From: Dactylosporangium sp. AC04546
GTDB lineage: Bacteria; Actinomycetota; Actinomycetes; Mycobacteriales; Micromonosporaceae
Direction: 5' to 3'
Assembly: GCF_022095675.1 (NCBI RefSeq)
Contig: NZ_JAHYSG010000023.1
Span: 56,069 to 120,068 of the forward strand
DNA length: 64,000 nt
In this document: positions 33,735 to 43,100 of the stretch, piece by piece
Layout: the number at the start of each line of letters is the position of its first letter
Numbering within the stretch: position 1 is the first letter of the stretch
Notes under the pieces: model-generated
Databases searched by the model: none
Seen by the model: the letters and a program-made list of their open reading frames with translations, nothing else
What the model was told of the DNA's origin: nothing
Translations under genes and position numbers: made by a program

Positions 33735-34177
33735 CGAGAGCTCCGCCGCACATCGCCGCCGGTGTGTAACGCGGGCGGCTCCTGTTTCGCTCCTTCATCA
33801 TGCGTAGCCTGCGCTCGATAGCTTCTGTCGAGATCGGGCGAACTTTCCATATTCCTAACAGAAGTTTCGTAGTTTCACGCTCAACTTCTGTCGGTGGAGA
33901 CCTTTCTTTCGAAAGTTTCGCCGTATAAGGTGACGGCTATGCGTTGACCCGAGCCAGTCGCTCGCCCCGTTCCACGGGATCCCGGCGAGCACTGGGCGCA
34001 GCTCGGTGCGACGTCGCCGTATTGCCCCACCCGAGCGATCGACTCTTGCCGTACGCCTTCCCTCCGGGCGTGCGCACCCTCACCAATCCGTTCCCCGGTC
34101 GGACGTGTCCGCCAACGGCTGCTGCTTCGCGTCATCGGCGGCCCGCGCGTCCGGCTACACCCCGCGGAGGAGGTTTC
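33735..34177 (+). promoter_or_regulatory. 440-bp intergenic region with LacI-type palindromes
   Basis: No gene is supported here. CTTTCGAAAG (33906-33915) and CGAAAGTTTCG (33910-33920) are overlapping palindromes of the GAAA/TTTC type often bound by LacI-family sugar regulators. ACAGAAGTT (33858-33866) and AACTTCTGT (33883-33891) form a second perfect 9-bp inverted repeat, and CTTCTGTCG occurs twice (33823, 33885). The region is A+T-richer than its surroundings and precedes the secreted sugar dehydrogenase gene. Confidence 0.55.
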
Positions 34178-37100
34178 ATGTTCAACGCTTCAGGCCGTCG
34201 CCGCACCGCGTCCGCCGGCCTGCTCGCCCTCAGCGCATCACTGCTGGTCGCAACGGCGTCGGCGTCCGCGCCGGCGCTCGCCGCACCTGCCCCGGAGAGC
34301 AACGGCAGCCAGTTCAAGGTGCTGGTCTTCACCAAGGCCGCCGGTGCGAAGAGCCCGTCGACCGCGGCGGGCGTCGCCGCGATCAAGCAGCTGGGCAACC
34401 AGTTGCGGTTCACGGTCGTGGACACCGATGACGCCGGCAAGTTCGACCAGGCGCATCTCAAGCAGTACCGCGTCGTGGTCTTCCTCAACACCTACGGCGA
34501 CGTGCTCGACGCGGCCCAGCAGGCCGCATTCGAGGACTACTACACCGACGGCGGCGGCTTCGTCGGCGTCCACTCGGCGATCGAGACCGAAACCGACTGG
34601 TCGTTCCTCACCGACGTCCTCGGTACCCGCGCGGCTGGCTCGTCCGCCGTCACGCCGGCCAGGATCAAGGTCGCCGACCGCGTCCACCCGGCGTCGAAGG
34701 TCCTGCCGGAGTCGTGGAACCGCACCGACCAGTGGTACAACTTCACGTCCAACGTGCGCGGCTTCTCGCACGTGCTCGCAACCGTCGACGAGAACACCTA
34801 CGCCGGCGGCACCATGGGCTACGACCACCCGATCACCTGGTGCAAGGACTACAAGGGCGGCCGCTCCTTCTACACCGGGCTCGGCGATACCCCCGCCAGC
34901 TTCGGCACGCAGGACATGCGGGCGCACCTCGGCGGCGCGATCCAGTGGGCCGCCGGCATGACCGACGGCGACTGCGGCGCGACCATCCTGGCCAACTACC
35001 AGATGGACTACATCGCCGCGCCGCCGAACGTCAGCGAGCCGATCGGCTTCGACGTGCTCCCCGACGGCCGCGTCGTGCAGACCGACCGCCGCGGCGGCGT
35101 CCGCCTGCACGACCCGGCGAACAACACCACCCACCTGCTGGCGCAGATCCCGGTGTACATGGCCAGCGAGGACGGCATGTACGGCCCGGCGATCGACAAC
35201 GACTTCGCCAACAACCACTGGGTCTACCTGTACTACTCGCCGCTGACCATGGACGCGCCGTACCCGCAGACCACGCCGACCGCGAACGCGCCGACCACCG
35301 GCGCCGACCCGAGCGTCTGGGACCCGTGGAAGGGCTACTTCCAGCTGTCGCGGTTCAAGTTCGTCGACGGGCCGACCCCGACCCTCGACGTGGCGTCCGA
35401 GCAGAAGATCATGAAGGTGCCGGTCGACCGCGGGGCCTGCTGCCACGTGGCCGGCGACATCACCTTCGACAAGGACAACAACCTGTGGATGGTGACCGGC
35501 GACGACACCCCGGCGGGTGGCGGCAACTCCGGTGGCTTCGCGCCGTTCAACGACATGCTCACCACGACCGGGCAGTACAACGCCCAGTTCGTCGACGCCC
35601 GGCGCTCGGCGCTGAACACCAACGACCTGCGCGGCAAGGTCCTGCGCATCAAGGTCCAGGGTGACGGCTCGTACACCATCCCGGCCGGCAACCTGTTCAC
35701 CGGCAACGAGGAGGGCGGCGGCAAGACCCGGCCCGAGATCTACGCCATGGGCTTCCGCAACCCGTTCCGCATCACGGTGGACAAGGACGGCGTCGCCTAC
35801 ATCACCGACTACTCGCCCGACTCGTCGACGCCGCAGGTCAACCGCGGCCCGGCGGGCACCGGCCGGATGGAGATCGTGCGGAAGCCGGCCAACTACGGCT
35901 GGCCGCTGTGCTACTCGCCGACCCTGCCGTACTACCGGTGGAACTTCAACACCTCGACGCCGCTGGACAACCCGCCGCAGGCGTTCGAGTGCAACAACCC
36001 GGAGCGCGGTCCGGCCAACACGTCGCGGTGGAACACCGGCCTGACGTACTCGCCGCCGATCGCTCAGCCGGACATGTGGTACTCGTTCCAGGACAACAAC
36101 GCGGCCAACCCGCTCGGCACGCCCTGCGCGGCCTACTACATGCAGACCCCGGCCGGCAAGTGCCCGCAGCTGTTCCCGGAGCTCGGCACCGGCGGCGTCG
36201 GGCCGCACGGCGCGGCCAAGTACGACTACGACCCGAACAACCCCAACCCGACGAAGTTCCCGGCGTACTACGACCAGTCCATCTTCTTCGGCGAGTTCAC
36301 CCGCGACTACCTGCGGGAGATCCGCCTGGACTCGTCCGGGCAGGTCTTCAAGATCAACGACCTGCTCAGCTGTGGCGCGGGGCCGACCACGCCCGCCCGG
36401 CCGTTCCTGTGCGACAACCCCATGGACATGATGTGGGGCAAGGACGGCAACTTCTACCTGCTGACCTACGGTGACGGCTTCTTCAACATCAACCCCGACG
36501 CCGCGCTGGTGAAGTTCAGCTACGTCAAGGGCACGCGGGCACCGGTCGCGAAGCTGTCGGCCACCCCGACCGACGGCGTCGGGCCGCTGACCGTCGCGTT
36601 CTCCAGCGAAGGCTCGAACGACCCGGACCCGAGCGACTCCATCAAGTTCGCCTGGGACTTCGACGGCAACGGCACGACCGACTCGGTCGACCCGAACCCG
36701 ACGTTCACGTACACCACCAACGGGGTGTACACGGCCCGGCTGACCGTCACGGACTCCAGCGGCAAGACCGCCTCGGCCAACACGACGATCACCGTCGGCA
36801 ACACCTCACCGACGGTGAAGGTCACCGTGCCGATCGAGGGTGGCCTGTTCGCCTTCGGCGACTCGATCCCGTTCAACGTCACGGTCACCGACCCGCAGGA
36901 CGGTGCCATCGACTGCTCCCGGGTCGAGGTGACGTTCGTGCTCGGGCACGACAGCCACGGCCACGCGGAGGAGTCCGTCACCGGCTGCTCCGGGACGCTG
37001 CCCACGTCCGCCGAGGACGTCTCACACGGCGGCAACGTGTTCGGCGTGATCAGTGCCTCGTACACGGACCTGGGTGGTCCGGGCGGCATCCCGGCGCTGA

Positions 37101-37552
37101 CCACGGTCGACCAGACGACCATCCGGCAGAAGAAGCAGGAGCTCGAGTTCGCCGTCGACCAGTCCGGCACGAACACGGCGGCGACCGCCGACACCGGCGG
37201 CGGGCTGCAACGCGGCAGCCTCGGCAACGGTGACTGGATCGCCCTCAACGGCACGGTCGACCTCGCGAACATCAACTCGCTGACGTTCCGCACGTCGGGT
37301 GGCAGCGGCGCGGCCGGTACCGGGTCCGTCGAGGTCCGCCTGGACGCGGTCGACGGGCCGGTCCTGACCACGGTCACGATCGCGCCCACCGCGAACGCGA
37401 CCACCTACGCCAGCCAGACCTTCCCGATCACCAACCCCGGCGGGGCACACCGGATCTACCTGGTGTTCCGACCCGTCGCGGGCGGGCCGACGAACAACTA
37501 CTTCAACCTGAACTGGGTGGAGTTCGGCGGCCAGGGCGTGAGCGCGCCCTAG
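34178..37552 (+). CDS. Secreted ThuA / PQQ-type sugar dehydrogenase / PKD / CBM protein
   Basis: This 1124-residue exported protein starts at ATG 34178 (GGAGGAGG 6 nt upstream). Signal peptide residues 1-36 end in ALAAPAP. A ThuA-like flavodoxin-type domain (about 45-270, FVGVHSAIETETDW) is followed by a six-bladed glucose/sorbosone dehydrogenase (about 280-785, WMVTGDDTPAG, MEIVRKPANYGWPLC). A PKD domain (786-875, FAWDFDGNGTTD, YTARLTVTDSSG), a linker domain with H/C residues, and a C-terminal CBM6-like module (about 1000-1124) complete it. It probably oxidises or processes carbohydrate outside the cell. No quinone-binding partner is nearby. The TIM-barrel gene downstream is its probable partner. 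Confidence 0.92.
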   Translation: MFNASGRRRTASAGLLALSASLLVATASASAPALAAPAPESNGSQFKVLVFTKAAGAKSPSTAAGVAAIKQLGNQLRFTVVDTDDAGKFDQAHLKQYRVVVFLNTYGDVLDAAQQAAFEDYYTDGGGFVGVHSAIETETDWSFLTDVLGTRAAGSSAVTPARIKVADRVHPASKVLPESWNRTDQWYNFTSNVRGFSHVLATVDENTYAGGTMGYDHPITWCKDYKGGRSFYTGLGDTPASFGTQDMRAHLGGAIQWAAGMTDGDCGATILANYQMDYIAAPPNVSEPIGFDVLPDGRVVQTDRRGGVRLHDPANNTTHLLAQIPVYMASEDGMYGPAIDNDFANNHWVYLYYSPLTMDAPYPQTTPTANAPTTGADPSVWDPWKGYFQLSRFKFVDGPTPTLDVASEQKIMKVPVDRGACCHVAGDITFDKDNNLWMVTGDDTPAGGGNSGGFAPFNDMLTTTGQYNAQFVDARRSALNTNDLRGKVLRIKVQGDGSYTIPAGNLFTGNEEGGGKTRPEIYAMGFRNPFRITVDKDGVAYITDYSPDSSTPQVNRGPAGTGRMEIVRKPANYGWPLCYSPTLPYYRWNFNTSTPLDNPPQAFECNNPERGPANTSRWNTGLTYSPPIAQPDMWYSFQDNNAANPLGTPCAAYYMQTPAGKCPQLFPELGTGGVGPHGAAKYDYDPNNPNPTKFPAYYDQSIFFGEFTRDYLREIRLDSSGQVFKINDLLSCGAGPTTPARPFLCDNPMDMMWGKDGNFYLLTYGDGFFNINPDAALVKFSYVKGTRAPVAKLSATPTDGVGPLTVAFSSEGSNDPDPSDSIKFAWDFDGNGTTDSVDPNPTFTYTTNGVYTARLTVTDSSGKTASANTTITVGNTSPTVKVTVPIEGGLFAFGDSIPFNVTVTDPQDGAIDCSRVEVTFVLGHDSHGHAEESVTGCSGTLPTSAEDVSHGGNVFGVISASYTDLGGPGGIPALTTVDQTTIRQKKQELEFAVDQSGTNTAATADTGGGLQRGSLGNGDWIALNGTVDLANINSLTFRTSGGSGAAGTGSVEVRLDAVDGPVLTTVTIAPTANATTYASQTFPITNPGGAHRIYLVFRPVAGGPTNNYFNLNWVEFGGQGVSAP

Positions 37553-37561
37553 CACCACCCG

Positions 37562-37608
37562 CCGGGGCGGGGTGCGTCACCCCGCAGTACCGCCGCACCC
37601 CGCCCCGG
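37562..37608 (+). terminator. Strong hairpin between secreted dehydrogenase and TIM-barrel gene
   Basis: Perfect 15-bp stem: 37562-37576 pairs with 37594-37608 around a 17-nt loop. There is no U-tract, as is common for actinomycete terminators. It may end or attenuate transcription before the next gene, whose ribosome site (AAGGAG) begins 25 nt later. Confidence 0.75.
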
Positions 37609-37646
37609 TCTGAACCACCGGCACAACCACCAGAAGGAGCAACAGC

Positions 37647-38951
37647 ATGTCCGGAAAGATCAGCCGCCGCCGGTTATTGGCCGGTGCCGGCCTCACGGCG
37701 GCCGCCGCGTTCACCCCGCTCGGCCCGGCCTCCGTCTTCTCCCCCTCGTCGGCGTTCGCGGCCAACGGCCGGCTCATCCCCGGCGGCAAGCTCGGCACCA
37801 TCACGTACAGCCAGCGTGACGTCCCGACCCGGATCGGCATCGCCGCGAGCGCCGCGCTCGGCGTGGCGCCGACGATGGGCTACCTGGGCGGCCCGAACTT
37901 CCCGAAGGACCCGACCGACCTCGGGCCGCTGGTGCCGCTCCCGGGCGGCTGGGTGGAGCTGTTCGAGTTCCTGGCCAAGGCCGGCTTCAAGCAGATCGAG
38001 TTCGCCGGCTACGGCCAGAACGCCGCGAACCCGGGCGGCGCCGCGCCGAACCCGGCCCCGGGCGGCGTGACCACGCCGGAGGCGCGCGCGGCCTACCTGG
38101 CGTACGCCCGCACCCTGCGCGGCTTCCTCGACGCCTACGGCCTGCAGGCGATCGGCAACCACGGGTTCGTCCCGAACACCTGGAACGGCCCGGGCAGCGC
38201 CGGCGGCGCGATGACCACCCAGGACTACAACCGGCTGCAGGCCGAGCTGGAGTTCGCGGCGATCCTCGGCATGCCGTACATGGGCACCGGCAGCGACCCG
38301 ACGAGCGCCAACAACCGCAACATCGAGCCGTGGACCCTCGCGGGCGAGAAGTGGTCGGCGCTCAACGAGATCAGCGTGGGGCAGTGGGGCATCCAGATGT
38401 ACACCCACAACCACTCGCCGGCGTACAACTTCCTGCAGGACGGTCCGATGGTCACCGTCACGCAGCACCGCATCACCGGTGAGCCGATCGCGCCGACCCA
38501 GGTCCGCGGTGAGTCGGGCAAGCGGCTCATGCAGCACTACCTCGATGTCACCAACCCCGACCTCGTCGTCATCGAGATGGACGTCTACTGGGCCCACGTC
38601 GCGCAGCACCAGCACCGCTGGCGCTACGACTGGGAGGGCAACCGCGTCGAGGACATCTTCGACCCGACCGCCCAGGTCGCCAAGCAGACCAAGCGGTACG
38701 CGCTGTTCCACGCCAAGGACGGCGACTCCACCGGCCAGGCCCCCGGCGTGGGCGACGGCTACTCGTGGATCCCGTTCGGCGACCCCCGCAGCGACATCAA
38801 CTACACGGGGTTCTACAGCAACATCGGCGCCAAGGGCTTCCACAACTCGAACTACGAGCAGGACAACGCCCCTGGCGGCAACGCCGACCCCGGACAGTCC
38901 CTGCGGTTCGCCAGGATCAGCGCGGCCGGCATGGCCAACCTGCGCGGCTGA
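37647..38951 (+). CDS. Tat-exported sugar isomerase/epimerase-like TIM-barrel protein
   Basis: This 434-residue protein has a twin-arginine signal (SRRRLLAGAGLTAAAAF) and an AFA-A cleavage region near residue 37. The barrel has the AP-endonuclease 2/xylose isomerase pattern: EFLAKAGFKQIEFAGYG, LQAIGNHGF, WGIQMYTHNH, VIEMDVYWAH and FHAKDGD, supplying the usual Glu/His/Asp metal ligands. Its partner upstream is a secreted ThuA/sugar dehydrogenase, and ThuA proteins commonly accompany such isomerases. The substrate is probably a sugar or 3-keto-sugar, an inference from families. Confidence 0.9.
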   Translation: MSGKISRRRLLAGAGLTAAAAFTPLGPASVFSPSSAFAANGRLIPGGKLGTITYSQRDVPTRIGIAASAALGVAPTMGYLGGPNFPKDPTDLGPLVPLPGGWVELFEFLAKAGFKQIEFAGYGQNAANPGGAAPNPAPGGVTTPEARAAYLAYARTLRGFLDAYGLQAIGNHGFVPNTWNGPGSAGGAMTTQDYNRLQAELEFAAILGMPYMGTGSDPTSANNRNIEPWTLAGEKWSALNEISVGQWGIQMYTHNHSPAYNFLQDGPMVTVTQHRITGEPIAPTQVRGESGKRLMQHYLDVTNPDLVVIEMDVYWAHVAQHQHRWRYDWEGNRVEDIFDPTAQVAKQTKRYALFHAKDGDSTGQAPGVGDGYSWIPFGDPRSDINYTGFYSNIGAKGFHNSNYEQDNAPGGNADPGQSLRFARISAAGMANLRG

Positions 38952-38969
38952 CCGTTTCCGACCAAGGCC

Positions 38970-39004
38970 CACGGCGGTGGCTGCGTCTCCCAGCCACCGC
39001 CGTG
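38970..39004 (+). terminator. Terminator hairpin after the TIM-barrel gene
   Basis: Perfect 14-bp stem (38970-38983 with 38991-39004), 7-nt loop, 19 nt after the stop codon. Confidence 0.82.
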
Positions 39005-39014
39005 CCGCCGGATG

Positions 39015-39055
39015 ACGCCCGGCCCGAGCAACGGATCGACGCTCGGGCCGGGCGT
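39015..39055. terminator. Second hairpin, probably bidirectional
   Basis: Perfect 15-bp stem (39015-39029 with 39041-39055), 11-nt loop. It lies between the TIM-barrel gene and the stop of a minus-strand gene remnant at 39060, so it may serve both strands. Confidence 0.75.
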
Positions 39056-39059
39056 TGCG

Positions 39060-39350
39060 TCAGGTCGCCGGTCCCCCACCGCTGACCGTGACGGACCTGG
39101 AGGCGGACTGCCCGTCGTGGTCGGTGGCGACGGTGTACGTCCCGTTGCCCGGGCCGGTGAAGGTGTACGTGCCGGCGGCGCTCGTCGTCGCCGACACCCC
39201 GCCGGGCGTGAGGGTCACGGTCGCGCCCGGCACCGCGCCACCGCCGGACACCGTGACGGTCCCGCAGATCGAGCCGGTGTCCGCCGGTGGCGGGCTGCCG
39301 CCGGGCGCGCCGAGCCGGGTGGGTGCCGGAGGTCCCGGGCAGGTCCGGGC
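39060..39350 (-). pseudogene. C-terminal remnant of a secreted protein (carboxypeptidase regulatory-like domain)
   Basis: Reading minus to the TGA at 39060, the frame gives PPPADTGSICGTVTVSGGG, then AVPGATVTLTPGGVSATTSAAGTYTFTGPGNGTYTVATD and RSVTVSGGGPAT. This is a typical CarboxypepD_reg-like/prealbumin-type surface domain. Upstream of about 39350 the same frame loses all sensible composition and soon runs antisense to the next plus-strand gene, with no start or signal peptide. The N-terminal bulk of the ancestral exported enzyme is therefore gone. Two hairpins just downstream would have been its terminator. Confidence 0.6.
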
Positions 39351-39461
39351 CGGAGGTCCCGACGGAGTCGGGTGGTTGTGCTCTGCCTGGTGGACGCCCC
39401 TGTGCGGGACGCTGTGGTCACCAAAGACAAGCGGCGGACCACAGAGCCCCGGAGGGCACCC

Positions 39462-40091
39462 ATGAAGCGCAAGACGCTCGACCTCATCGTCGGTTTCGGC
39501 CTCGTCGTCCTGGCCGGGCTGCTGCTGGTCGCCGGTCTCGTCCTGACCAGCAACGCCAACTTCGCCAACGACTACGTCAAGACCCAGCTCAGCCAGCAGC
39601 AGATCACCTTCAAGACCGCCGACACCCTCACCGCCGAGGAACGCAAGTCGGCCTGCCTCGTGCAGTACGCCGGCCAGCAGCTGACCACCGGCAAGCAGGC
39701 CGAGTGCTACGCCAACGAGTTCATCGGCCTGCACCTGCAGTCGATCGCCGGTGGCAAGACGTACTCGCAGCTGGGTGACGTGCAGACCGAGCTGAAGGCG
39801 AAGATCGCCGCCCTGCCCAAGGACGACCCCGCCGCCGCTGACCTGCAGAAGCAGCTCACCGACGTCAACGGCCAGCGCGAGACGGTCTTCAAGGGCGAGA
39901 GCCTGCGGGGCATGCTGCTCACCTCGTACGGCTTCAGCGAGTTCGGCGCCAAGGCCGGCCAGGCCGCACTGGTCGCCTACCTCGCCGCGGGCCTGCTGTT
40001 CCTGCTCGGCGCCGCCGGCCTGATCCACGCGGTCCGCACCCCGGCCAGCGCAGGGTTCGCGGTCCCCGAACAGGAGCTCGTCAAGGCCTGA
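39462..40091 (+). CDS. Two-helix membrane protein of unknown function
   Basis: I do not recognise a functional family. The 209-residue protein has an N-terminal membrane helix (IVGFGLVVLAGLLLVAGLVL), then an extracytoplasmic domain of about 130 residues with two cysteines (SACLVQYAG, QAECYANEF) and helical stretches, and a second helix (ALVAYLAAGLLFLLGAAGLI) before a short cytoplasmic tail. The cysteines may form a disulfide. GGAGGG precedes the ATG by 5 nt. It is monocistronic, with a terminator directly downstream. Confidence 0.8.
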   Translation: MKRKTLDLIVGFGLVVLAGLLLVAGLVLTSNANFANDYVKTQLSQQQITFKTADTLTAEERKSACLVQYAGQQLTTGKQAECYANEFIGLHLQSIAGGKTYSQLGDVQTELKAKIAALPKDDPAAADLQKQLTDVNGQRETVFKGESLRGMLLTSYGFSEFGAKAGQAALVAYLAAGLLFLLGAAGLIHAVRTPASAGFAVPEQELVKA

Positions 40092-40104
40092 GCCCCGCCG
40101 ACCG

Positions 40105-40135
40105 AGTCCCGGACCTCCGAGCGAGGTCCGGGACT
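40105..40135 (+). terminator. Rho-independent-type terminator
   Basis: Perfect 13-bp stem (40105-40117 with 40123-40135), 5-nt loop, then TTTC. It lies between the membrane protein and the convergent STAND gene and may serve both. Confidence 0.85.
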
Positions 40136-40160
40136 TTCACTGTGCCGTGAACGGCCGGCG

Positions 40161-43100
40161 TCAGCCGTCGGCCGGAGTGCCGCAGGACGGCCGGTACGGT
40201 ACCGACGGCAGGTGGGTCGCCCACTCCTGAGCTGTGAGGCCGCGGCCGGCGCAGAGCCGGGTCCGGGCGGCGTCGACGTCGAAGGACCAGCTGATGATCC
40301 GGCCGTCCTCGGCGCCGGAGACCAGGGCTCCGGCGGCGGTGAAGGCGAGCCCGCGGACCCGCGCCCCGTGACCGGTGAGTGTGACGAGCGGCCGGCGGGC
40401 GGCGAGGTCCCACACGACGACGGTGTGGTCGTCGCCGGCCGAGGCGAGCCGGCGGCCGTCCCGGCTGAACGCGAGGACCTGCACCGGCGCGGTGTGCCCG
40501 ACGAGGGTGGTCAGCTCCTGGCCGGAGGCGACGTCCCACAGTTTGACGGTGCGGCTGTCGCCGGCGGTCGCCATGACGGTGCCGTCGGGGCTGACCGCGA
40601 TGTCCTGCACGGCGCTCTGGCCGGTGCCGAACCGGCTCAGCTGCCGCCCGGTGCCGACGTCCCAGACGTTGACGTAGCCGCCGGCGCTCGCGCCGAGCAG
40701 GCGGCCGCCGTCCGGGGTGAAGGCGAGCGAGGTGACGATGCGCTGAGCGAACCGCGCGGTGATGTCGGCGGGCCGGTCGAGGTCCTGCACGTTCCACAGT
40801 GAGTGGCCGAGCGTGGCGGCGGCGAGCACGGTGCCGGTGGCGTCGAAGGCGATGTCGGTGGAGACCCCCGCGCCGTTCGCGGTCAGCGGCGGCGCCACGG
40901 GTTGCCGCCGCCCGAGGTCCCAGATCGTGACGAGGTTGGTGCGGGTGACGGTGGCGAGCCGGTGCCCGTCGGGGCTGAACGCGACGGCCTGGACCTCGTC
41001 GGGGTGGCCGCCGAGCGTGCCGGCCGGCTGCCCCGTGCCGTCCCACAGCCGGACCGTCCCGTCGCTGCCGGCCGAGGCGACGAGGGTGCCGTCGGGGCTG
41101 GCCTTCACGTCCTTGACCTGGGCGGTGAACCCGCCGAACGGCTGGGCGGCGAGGTCGTGCACGACGATGGTGCCGTTGAAGCCGGCGGAGGCCAGGAACG
41201 TGCCGTCCGGGCTGAGCACGACGGAGACCGTCTCGGTGCGGCCCCGGTCCTGGAACGTCTGCAGCGGCACGCCGCGGCGGTGGTCCCAGACGGTGACGGC
41301 GCCGTTCTCGTCGGCGACGGCGATCCTGTCCCCGGCCGGGGCGGAGGCTGTCCACGCGTAGCGGCCCGCCAGCGGCAGCGGCGGCAGCGGCGCGGGGTGC
41401 CCGCCGGCGAGGTCCCACAGGTGGACGCCGTGGTCGTCGGCGGAGCTCGCCAGGACGTGCCCGGTGGCGCCGAACGCGACGGAGACGACGTGCTCGGCGG
41501 CCAGCTCGGCGACGACCGTGCCCGCGGCCACGTCCCAGACCTTCGGGTCGTCGTGCCCGTCGGCGGAGGCGAGCAGCTTCCCGTCGGCGCTGAAGGTCAG
41601 GGACGTGACGGGTCTGGCCTGACCGGCGAACACCGTGCGGATCCCGGTCCGCAGGTCGCGCACCGCGATGCCGCCGGCCGTGGTGGCCGTGGCGAGCAGG
41701 GTACCGCCGGCACTGAACGCGATGCTGGAGCCCGGGTTGGTCTCCTCGTACCGGCTGACCGCCTGCCGGGTCGCGGTGTCCCAGACGATGACGCTGCCCT
41801 TGGCCCCGTCGATGCCGATGGAGGCGAGGCGGGTCCCGTCACCGTTGAAGGCGACGCCCGCGGCCCGGCCGGTGTGGCCGGAGAGGGTGGCGACCCGCGT
41901 GCCGCGGACCGGGTCCCACAGGCCGACCGTGCCGTCGCCCGCCGCGGCGGCCAGCAGCGTGTGGTCCGGGTTGAACGCGACGCCGTACACGGACGGTCCG
42001 CCGGCGTTGAGCTCGGTGCGCCGTGGCGCCACGGCCGCGCTCAGCACGCTCCCCCGCGTCTCGACGCCCGGGTGCAGGCGCTCGGCCTCGGCGGCGAGGA
42101 GACCGGCCAGCTCGGGGTCGGTCGGCAGCAGTGACCGGGCCCGCAGCGACACCTCCTCGGCCAGCGCCGCCAGCTGCTGGCGCCGGGCGTCCTGCCGTTG
42201 CCGGACCGCGACGCCGCCGCCGAGCAGCGCGAGGACCAGCAGCCCGGCCATGCCCGCGACGAGCCGCTTGAGCAGCCGCGCCTGGCGCCGGGCGCCGAGC
42301 TGTTCGGCCTCGGCGAGGGCGTCGCTGGCGCGCAGGAACGCCGACTCCAGGTCGTTGAGCTCGCCGGGGCGGTCCTCGGCGAGGCCGCGGGCGGCGGCGA
42401 GCTGGACGCCCCGCAACAGGGCGCCGGGATCCCGCCGCAGCGACGCCCACGTGTGCGCGGCGTCGGTGAGCCGCCGGTGGGCGACCAGCCCGGCGCGGTC
42501 GTCGGTCAGCCAGCGGTGCAGCCGGGGCCAGGCCCGGATCAGCGCCTCGTGGGCGACCTCGACGGTACCGTCGCCGAGCACGACGAGGCGCGCCTCGGTC
42601 AGCTCGTCGAGGACCCGGGCGGTGACGGCGGTGTCGGCGACGCCGTCGAGCTCGGCGCGGGCGATCGGCCGGCGGGTGTCCTCGGTGCCGTCGCCGAGCG
42701 CGGTGAGCCGCAGGAAGATGCGCCGGGCCGCCTGCCGTTCCGCCGCGTCGAACCCGGCGTGGACCCGTTCGGCGGTCTGCGCGATGGCGCCGCGGACGCC
42801 GCCGCTGGCGTGGTACGCGGCGAGGGTGAGCGCCGCCCCGTCCCGTCGCTGCCACGTCTCCAGCAGGACGTGCGAGACGAGCGGCAGCGCGCCCGGCTCG
42901 TCGGCGGCGTCGGCGAGCAGGGTGCTGAGCAGGTCCGGCTCCACGCCGATGCCGGCCCGCGCCGCCGGCCGGGTGACGACCTCCCGCAGCTCCGCGCCGG
43001 TCAGCGGCCCGACGAGCAGGTGCGCCTCGTCGTGCAGCGCGTCCAGCAGCCCGGTGTACTGCGTGAGGTGCGCGAGGAAGTCGGCGCGCACGCCGAGCAC

